Positions 59,001 through 64,000 of a DNA stretch of 64,000 bases are shown piece by piece. The translations under genes and the position numbers were made by a program. The DNA lies in NCBI GenBank assembly GCA_963693305.1, contig OY855911.1, positions 28,916,439 through 28,980,438 of the forward strand, written 5' to 3'. The notes under the pieces were generated by a model that saw nothing but the letters and a program-made list of their open reading frames with translations, was not told where the DNA came from and made no database searches. Position 1 is the stretch's first letter, and each line of letters opens with the position of its first letter. The DNA is from Meandrina meandrites. Lineage: Eukaryota > Cnidaria > Anthozoa > Scleractinia > Meandrinidae.

Positions 59001-62000
59001 TATTTTGATTTCTCCTATGGGCTCGCCAAAATACTGCAAGACTTGTAAAACTGCACAGTCATACTACACACTAAAAATGTCTAATCAGATGTATTATCAG
59101 TTCTTCAGGTTGAAACAGATTAAACAAGGTTGGAAACCGATTTAACCTGAAAATCAATTTAACCTACAACATACACATCGTACAAGGTGGTGTAAGTCTG
59201 CAGATGAAACTCCAAGTCCTGTCATTTGAAGCTTAAGGTGACTCGATCGAAATAAATGATGCGCTGTATGCCTGTCTAAAAGCTCTAATAGCTTCTCCAT
59301 TTCTGACTCGATTTCCCTGAAACTTTCGCATTTTATACGAAATTTATCGTGGAATAATATGTATGTCAATATGTTGATCTAATATTCGTTAGTTTTGCGC
59401 GATGTTACATTTATTGAACACTACTTTTGGGATAAAATTGCTATTTACAGATAACTGAGCGCTAAGATTTAGTTTAAACTTCTGCAGTTAGCTCGTAATA
59501 CCATCTTGTCATGACTGTTCAAGTTTCCGCAAAATCGTCGGAACAGAAACCCCTGTACAATTTGGACATCAAAATATTAACTCCGGGCGAACTTCGAAGT
59601 TTGGAACGCTCCAGCGCTTCCAAATCTCACCTAAACGTACAACAATTGTAGAAAAAGAAGGTTCAATGTATCAGTTTTATTAGCTCCAAATCACATTCGG
59701 CTATTTGCAACGATGACAAAGTTTGAGCTAATGTTATAAACTCACCTTTTTCGTTAAAATGTAGCGAAGTAACCAAATTTATGTTTTCCTGAATTATATG
59801 AGAACTAACCGGACGAATCGAATAAAACTACTGGAACATAAAAATGAATATCTTACACACACTTCGAGCTATTTTACGTTGCTGGAGCTGCCTTGATTTG
59901 GATGAAATACATTTTTAAAGTGGAGCACTGCTGCAACTCTGTTGTGAACACGGCCATGTTGTTATTTGAATTCTACAGCTGACGCTATGTAAATTTTTTG
60001 GATTTCATGAGAATTTGAGGAATTTGCACATTGACTAGGGGGATGCATTGACAGTGTTCCGTCGCTACATGCTTTGATTTTCCATCCAAACCATGTCAAG
60101 GAAAACAATCCTTACACAGACTTTAAAACAAGAAATGGGAAAAATCAATAAATCAATGCATATTTTGACAAAATAGCTATGCTATTAACAATGCTGACAT
60201 TGCTGGTTACACTTGCATGACCTCAGAAATCAGAGCATATAGTGACTAAACACTGTCAATGCACCCCCCTAGTCCATGTGCAAATTCCTCAAATTTTTAT
60301 CAAATCTAAAAAATTTGCATAGCGTCAGCTGTAGAATTTAAATGACAACAAGGCCGTGTTCACGACAGAGTTGAAGCAGTGCTTCACTATAAAAATATTT
60401 TCATCCAAATCAAGGCAGCTCCAGCGACGTAAAATAGCGCAAAGTGTGTGTAAGATATTCATTTAAATGTTTCGATTCGTCCGGTTAGTTTTCATATAAT
60501 TCAGAAAAACGTAAATTTGGCGACTTCGCTACATTTTAACGCAAAAGGTGAGTTTATAACATTAGCTCAAACTTTGTCATCGCTGCAAATAGCCGAATGT
60601 GATTTGGAGCTAATAAAACTGATTCATTGAACCTTCTTTTTCTTCGGTTGTTGTGCTTTTAGGTGAGATTTGGAAGCGCTGGAGCGTTCCAAACTTCGAA
60701 GTTCGCCCGGAGTTAATATTTTGATGTCCAAATTGTACAGGGGTTTCTGTTCCGACGATTTTGCGGAAACTTGAACAGTCATGGCAAGATATTATTACGA
60801 GCTAACTGCAGAAGTTTAAACGAAATCTTAGCGCTCAGTTATCTGTAAATAGCAATTTTATCCCAAAAGTAGTGTTCAATAAATGTAACATCGCGCAAAA
60901 CTAACGAATATATTAGATCAACATATTGACATACATATTATTCCACGATAAATTTCGTATAAAATGCGAAAGTTTCAGGGAAATCGAGTTAGAAATGGTG
61001 AAGTTATTAGAGTTTTTAGACAGGCATACAGCGCGTCATTTATTTCGATCGAGTCACCTTAATTGGGTAGTTCTATGCAGTATTGTTCATTTCATCTTTT
61101 TTTTTTTCAAATTTTGCAAAATGAAATTAGAATTTAATTTCCTATTTTATTGAGCTTTGGCACTTTCAAAGTTCTGAAACAGTAATTAATTTTTTTTGTC
61201 TACTGTTCTACTGTTTCCCCAGCCTTTAACAGCACAGTTCTTGCAACCTTATGCCAGTTCAAATTGTTCTGTGTACACGACTTGTCTCGCCTGCATGACT
61301 GATGCATCTTGTGGATGGTGTGCGACATCTTGCATGTCACGAAATACTTCAGCTGGGTCATGCCAGGACAGTGACGGCAATCCAAGAAATATGACTTTAA
61401 ATGCAACAGAGTGCACATTATGCTCAGATCATACGGACTGCCACTCTTGCATTAAGGTACTGCATAGATTAGCTTCAAGGGGATGGGGGACATTACTTAT
61501 GGAGATTAAATGAAAAGAGTCTTAGGGTGCATTTCTTTGGGAAAATCCAAAATTGGATCATTGATCTCAGATCACACGGATACTTTGCTTTTTTGCCATG
61601 ACAACATTTTGCACTGAACATAAAAGATCAGCACAAATTTATTTTCCTTCGAATGTATCCTAGCTGAAATCATTTCAGCATACAAAATCTTTCACAGAAA
61701 TCACATGTCGAAATAGTTCTTCTTATGCCTGGAGCACAATTAGATGTGGCAAAATGCATCTGAGATCATTAAAGAATGTTTGCAAAATGATCGATGCCAA
61801 CTTCACTCGTGACAATTTCAAAAGAATACAACTTCCGTAGGCACATGGTGGCTGTTCTAGAAAACTTGCATCCAGTTTAAAATGACACTTCTTACTGATC
61901 AAGCTACCTTTCCTTTTGTCGTGAATTATTTTTGTATTTTGATTGAAATAAGTGCCTGAAAACTTACTGTATGTCAGTACCTGTATTTTCACAGCAAAGA

Positions 62001-63647
62001 CCACTGGGCCAATGTACTTTTTTCGAATCCTTTCCCAAAGAAATGCATGGATCATGAATCCTAAAAATCTGGATTTAGATATGATCTGATGTATCCACTC
62101 GAAGTTTGGATTCTTGAGATCATTGATCCGAGATTAATCCATTTTCGGATATAGGTAAAGAAACGCAAAATCTGTTTTTGGATACAAGAATTTGGATTTG
62201 GATTTTCCCAAAGAAACGCACCCTTAAAACCAATATTACATAGGATGCTTCTTTAGAGAATGGGAGCAGAGTTTTTTTTTTCTTTTTTTTGGGAGGGGGG
62301 GGGGGGGGTCGGGGGTAAAGTCATTTTTGAAACTTAATGATGGCAGTTACTGGTAACTTTTGTTAGCAGTATTTTTTCTTGTTCGATGAAACTATAAATA
62401 GAACATTGCACACTGGATTGAATGGTCCAGGTTCAAGCCCAGGCTGGGGTCATTGTGTTGTGTTCTTGGGCAAGACACTTCACTATCACAGTGCCTTTCT
62501 CCACCAAAGGTGTATAAATGGGCACCGGCAAAATAATGCTGGGGGGTAACCCTGCGATGGACTGGCATCCCATCCAAGGGGAGTAGAAATACTCCTACTC
62601 ACTTGATGCTACAGAAACTGGGATTAAAGCTCCGGTTGTATGGGCCACTTGGCTTGAACACAGACTTTGCCTATTTTAAATCATGGTTTTTCTAGTCATT
62701 TTGCTGTAGGACAACCTTCCTCTGTGATTTCCTGCCAGATTCTCAGAATTGAAATGAAAAACCTTTATGGTAATCAGTTAGAAGATTGATAGACAGGTAT
62801 GAATAAATTTTGAAGCTGTGGTTTTGTGTCCAGGCTGTTGACTGTGTATGGGGCAAAGGACATTATCTTGGCTGTTTTCGTAGAGGACAGAGTGTGAGCA
62901 ACGTGATTCAGAATTGCAGCAGCCCTTGTTCCAGGTACCAATTTTGTAACATTCATAAAAGTTATGCCTCTTTGTTACATTTGACTTGAGACAAGTCAAC
63001 TAGTAAGTATTTTATGAAAGGCATACTAGATATTTTTCTTTCACACTGATCTTTATGTTGAATGAAAACAATGTCAAGAACATTTCTTGGAAGGCAAAGA
63101 GAGAGACCATCGCAAACTTAAACCTTTAACCTGACTGTGTCCATCCTTGTTTACTTCAATGTATGAAAACTTTATAAAAACAACTCTTCCAAGTTTATTT
63201 TTTTCTTGGTGGCCATTTGGCCACCAACTGCTCAAGTTTGGTTGCCAGTGAAAAATTTTAGTCACTAAATTAAGCTCATGCTTTCAATTCTTCTTCTCAA
63301 TTTTAGTCGCCAGGCTGGCAACTTCAGTTCCAATTTAGTCTCCAGCTCTTAAATTTTAGTTGCCATGGCAACTAAAATGGTCTTAACATGGAGGGTTGTA
63401 AAACCAATGCAGAGAGAAGGAAAATGCTTTGGCACATTATAACTAGCAAAGTCAATTCTAAGAAATTGTATCCAACCTCTTACTTATGGATTGTATTTTT
63501 TGTCTTAAATAGCCGCAAAACTTGTAGCAATTGTTTAAGCGACAAGAGTGGAAGATGTGCTTGGTGCGACAAAACCCAGAGCTGTTTTGTATTTGGAACA
63601 TACATAACACGCTATCCATATGGGCAGTGTTCTCACTGGGTAGACAG
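41076..63647 (+). CDS. MEGF8: MEGF8 (multiple EGF-like domains protein 8), 5' part, continues past the window
   Basis: Coding exons: 41076-41244, 45721-45884, 47478-47690, 48589-48775, 49626-49717, 49937-50150, 52300-52489, 53181-53320, 55778-56670, 57620-57847, 61223-61456, 62834-62934, 63513-63647; all GT-AG with consistent phases (986 codons), ending in a donor so more exons follow. ATG at 41076 starts a signal peptide (FCTLIFVLFSCRPTSQA), then CUB (ECSYDYMFIHDGDS), two EGF-like units (CSGHGICKEGFCHCDKGW), Kelch repeats (LFGGELQNGSLTNDLWLY; VVGGFSGLNLGDVLGF) and PSI repeats (DPECGWC, NTKCGWC, DASCGWC, GRCAWC). The order and wording (FYHLKCHKWIS, RYPYGQC) fit MEGF8 better than attractin. 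In mammals MEGF8 is a single-pass membrane protein that restrains Hedgehog signalling with MOSMO and MGRN1 and matters for left-right patterning. Confidence 0.93.
42128..42472 (+). repeat. Two-level tandem repeat in MEGF8 intron 1
   Basis: A block of about 160-170 bp occurs twice (GCGAGCCAGAAATCCC at 42148 and 42306; AATGGCTCGCATGACT at 42271 and 42441). Within each block GTGCTATTTAGGCTAACCAG-like units repeat every 20-26 bp. Confidence 0.85.
42575..42766. mobile_element. ATATCCATACCCC-family MITE (copy 2)
   Basis: TGTTCCATAAAATATCCATA at left and TATGGATATTTTCTGGAATT at right are inverted repeats; interior carries CACCCCTCCGGAATTTCCA and a mirrored CCCTTGGAATTTCCATT. Confidence 0.85.
42840..43034. 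mobile_element. ATATCCATACCCC-family MITE (copy 3)
   Basis: TGTGTGGTTCCAGAAAATAT at left and ATATTTTCTGCAACCACACA at right. G-run of about 14 bases inside. Same family as copy 2, only about 75 bp away. Confidence 0.85.
43640..43760. mobile_element. ATATCCATACCCC-family MITE (copy 4, one end)
   Basis: GTGTGGTTCCAGAAAATATC and ATTGGAAATTCCAGAGGGGT match the left half of the other copies; the right terminus is missing. Confidence 0.75.
44244..45098 (+). mobile_element. Penelope-like retroelement fragment inside inverted GC-rich termini
   Basis: Termini ATGCACTTATCATTGG, then TTTCCCGGGGGTTGACCCCG and GGGACACCCCCGGG, are mirrored at the right end. Inside, frame 44386-44787 (133 residues: CHAPGVVKGLIKGQALRLLR, FEESINNFKSRLCDRGYP) matches the region between the reverse transcriptase and C-terminal part of Penelope-like elements; a shifted continuation to about 44930 reads GRSLEDILVRAKLYNITKPT. 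Catalytic motifs are absent, so it is a dead fragment. The inverted ends may be pseudo-LTRs, which Penelope-like elements often carry. Confidence 0.7.
45380..45506. mobile_element. ATATCCATACCCC-family MITE (copy 5, right end)
   Basis: GGAAATTCCGGAGAGGTGGA and GGGTATGGATATTTTCTGGA match the right half of copies 2 and 3. Confidence 0.75.
45919..46043. repeat. Foldback element just downstream of MEGF8 exon 2
   Basis: GGGCGAGTGCTTTATCACGG and CCAGACACCGAGAAACAGAT at left are mirrored by GTTTCGAGGTGTCTGGAACC and GTGATGAAGCATGAAGCCC at right. Related to the foldback at 38678-38821. Confidence 0.8.
46692..47132. mobile_element. MITE with reiterated GGGCGCTTATT subterminal motifs
   Basis: ATTACCGTAATGATTCGATT at left and, reversed, ATTTACCATAACGATTCCAT at right. 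At least six GGGCGCTTATT or GGGCGCCTATT copies lie inside both ends. The ACCGTAA start resembles the element at 2328-3118. Confidence 0.8.
48978..49135. mobile_element. ATATCCATACCCC-family MITE (copy 6)
   Basis: TGTTCCAGAAAATGTCCATG at left and GTATTGATATTTTGTGGAAT at right, with inner GGGATTGGAAATACCTGGAG and GGTGGGGGTCTTAGG typical of the family. Confidence 0.75.
50679..51326. mobile_element. TTAA-target MITE (copy B)
   Basis: TTAA flanks both ends (50675-50678, 51327-51330). Termini GGGGGGTCCTTCTTAACTA and TAGTTAAGAAGGACCCCCC are exact inverted repeats. Confidence 0.9.
51573..51976. mobile_element. hAT-like MITE (third GGGGGGTACTC copy)
   Basis: Flanks GTACAATT (51565-51572) and GCACAATT (51977-51984) match at 7 of 8 bases. 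Termini CCCAGGGGGGTACTCGAAGT and, reversed, CCCAGGGAGGGTACTCGAAG. The interior repeats TATTTTTTTGGGTC at least five times, the counterpart of the CCCAAAAAAATCC repeats at 36151. Confidence 0.85.
52749..52921. repeat. Foldback element after MEGF8 exon 7
   Basis: TTTAATAATAACAATAAATG is mirrored by CATTTATTGTTATTATTAAA, and TTGGATTTTATGATGTGTTA by TAACACATCATAAAATCCAA. The left arm carries about 30 extra bases. Confidence 0.85.
52985..53105 (+). repeat. SINE 3' part
   Basis: CATCCCATCCAGGGAGGAGT, ACTGGGATAAGCTCC and TGATGGGTCACTAGGCTCGT match the 3' half of the 62400-62675 copy. Confidence 0.7.
54226..55461. mobile_element. Mutator-like non-autonomous element with 9-bp target duplication
   Basis: TCACTGTAA is duplicated exactly at 54217-54225 and 55462-55470. 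Termini TAGCCTGCGAGCAGGCTCCC and, reversed, TAGCCTGTGAACAGGCTCTC are themselves small hairpins. No transposase is visible. It fills half of MEGF8 intron 8. Confidence 0.82.
56795..56843 (+). repeat. (TG)n and G-run after MEGF8 exon 9
   Basis: GTGTGTGTGTGTGT followed by TGG and about 20 G, 130 nt downstream of the exon end. Confidence 0.8.
57245..57470 (-). repeat. SINE copy, minus strand
   Basis: Reads, on the plus strand, GCCCATCAGGCCGGAGCTTA, GGATGGGATGCTAGTCCATC, ACCGGTACCCATTTATACAC and GCCCAAGAACACAACGCAGT: the reverse complement of the 62400 copy's 3' two-thirds. Confidence 0.75.
58058..59179. mobile_element. Inverted-repeat element with nested TTAA MITE
   Basis: TGTTGTAGGTTAAAT at left and ATTTAACCTACAACATACAC at right pair over about 80 imperfect bases; GTACAA lies before (58052-58057) and after (59180-59185). 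The MITE at 58445-58825 is inside. Confidence 0.6.
58445..58825. mobile_element. TTAA-target MITE (copy C)
   Basis: TTAA flanks both ends (58441-58444, 58826-58829). Termini AGGAGCTCTGTCA and TGACAAAGCCCCT are imperfect inverted repeats. An inner perfect hairpin ACTTGAAAAGTTTAGC..CTAAACTTTTCAAGT lies near 58630. Confidence 0.7.
59237..61058. mobile_element. 1.8-kb foldback element with arms over 800 bp and TTAA target (copy D)
   Basis: TTAA flanks both ends (59233-59236, 61059-61062). Termini GGTGACTCGATCGAAATAAA and TTTATTTCGATCGAGTCACC begin two arms, 59237 to about 60080 and about 60220 to 61058, that are highly similar in inverted orientation, leaving a loop of about 140 bp. Mirror-image open frames at 59369-59154 (minus) and 60926-61153 (plus) are this duplication. 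It almost fills the intron before MEGF8 exon 11. Confidence 0.92.
61525..62223. mobile_element. PIF/Harbinger-like MITE with TTA target duplication
   Basis: TTA flanks both ends (61522-61524, 62224-62226). Termini GGGTGCATTTCTTTGGGAAA and TTTCCCAAAGAAACGCACCC are inverted repeats; inner GATCATTGATCTCAGATCA and GAGATCATTGATCCGAGATT also pair. Confidence 0.85.
62400..62675 (+). repeat. Near full-length tRNA-derived SINE
   Basis: GGTTCAAGCCCAGGCTGGGG (B-box region), TGTTCTTGGGCAAGACACTT, GTGTATAAATGGGCACCGGC, CCCTGCGATGGACTGGCATC, GAGTAGAAATACTCCTACTC and TGGGCCACTTGGCTTGAA occur in order. It is the longest copy here of the family seen at 11165, 15538, 15955, 20300, 22500, 52985 and 57245. Confidence 0.75.
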
Positions 63648-64000
63648 GTAGGTGAACATCACATGTAAATCATGCCTCTTTCCATAAGCATCCCTCTAAT
63701 CCAGTGCCCCCTTTCAAAGCCATTATTCTAACAAGAACCTTTAAATATTCCACAATTTGTTTTGGTGAAAGCTACTGCCTCCTTAATTTTATTGATAATA
63801 ATGATGATGATGATATTAATTTTTTGCATTTATATGTCACCAAAATCCAGAAGTCCAGAAGTCTAGTTCTTTTATAAAACAACATTTAATTAGTTAAAAA
63901 GCTAGAAACGTAAACTGAAAATGCAGTAAACTGCAGTAATGACACTACCCCTCTTTAGTGCTAAGAGTTTTAGTACTTTGCATTACATATTTTTTTACAT

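Larger units (their letters stand above)
56040..63647 (+). other. MEGF8 PSI (plexin-semaphorin-integrin-type) repeats
   Basis: CEGYSTEISCKHDPECGWCV and CSACLSFGNTKCGWCVQDSQ lie in exon 55778-56670; CSVYTTCLACMTDASCGWCA in 61223-61456; a divergent CHSCIK..AVDCVWGKGHYLGCF across 61456/62834; and CSNCLSDKSGRCAWCDKTQS in 63513-63647. One repeat has lost the usual GWC. Exon 57620-57847 is a non-PSI spacer (YYIRAEFDKDWAEVDKEVAN) between them. Confidence 0.85.

Noticed and set aside
41076..63647. Attractin (ATRN/ATRNL1) as the identity of the third gene
   Set aside because: Attractin shares CUB, Kelch and PSI parts, but the CUB directly follows the signal peptide, and stretches such as GELQNGSLTNDLW, FYHLKCHKWIS and TRYPYGQC fit MEGF8 better.

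Overview
This is nuclear DNA of a metazoan, most likely an anthozoan cnidarian (a coral or anemone). Genes are intron-rich with GT-AG splice sites, the sequence is AT-rich, and introns and spacers are full of short inverted-repeat transposons, tRNA-derived SINE-like copies, a Penelope-like retroelement piece and a LINE piece. The group is inferred from gene content and repeat style; I cannot name the species.

Three genes are supported. (1) Minus strand, 4066 down to 52 and on past the left edge: ARGLU1, an Arg/Ser-rich then Glu/Arg-rich splicing and transcription co-factor (three exons visible). (2) Plus strand, 9099-35131: a complete KMT2A/B (MLL/Trithorax-class) histone H3K4 methyltransferase. 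I reconstructed 33 coding exons totalling exactly 6000 nt (1999 aa plus stop), with phases that agree at every junction. It has an N-terminal LEDGF-type motif, CXXC, PHD1-3, a divergent bromodomain, an extended PHD, FYRN, FYRC, WIN motif, SET and post-SET. (3) Plus strand, 41076-63647 and on past the right edge: the 5' part of MEGF8 (signal peptide, CUB, EGF, Kelch repeats, PSI repeats; 13 exons, 986 codons).

The rest is non-coding. 4067-9098 separates the divergently transcribed ARGLU1 and KMT2 genes. 35132-41075 separates KMT2 from MEGF8 and is mostly nested transposon remains. KMT2 introns carry a 106-bp minisatellite, a (GATT)n tract and several MITEs; MEGF8 introns carry many more. Several elements have target-site duplications readable directly: 8 bp (hAT-like, four elements), TTAA (four elements), TA (Tigger-like), TAA/TTA (Harbinger-like) and 9 bp (Mutator-like).

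The points most worth a second look are a Pro-to-Cys change in the otherwise near-invariant SET-domain NHSCxPNC motif of the KMT2 protein, a perfect LEDGF/p75-binding motif at its N-terminus, a very short FYRN-FYRC linker without a Taspase1 site, and several inverted-repeat transposon families with shared termini. I saw no prokaryotic-type defence system, CRISPR array or operon.
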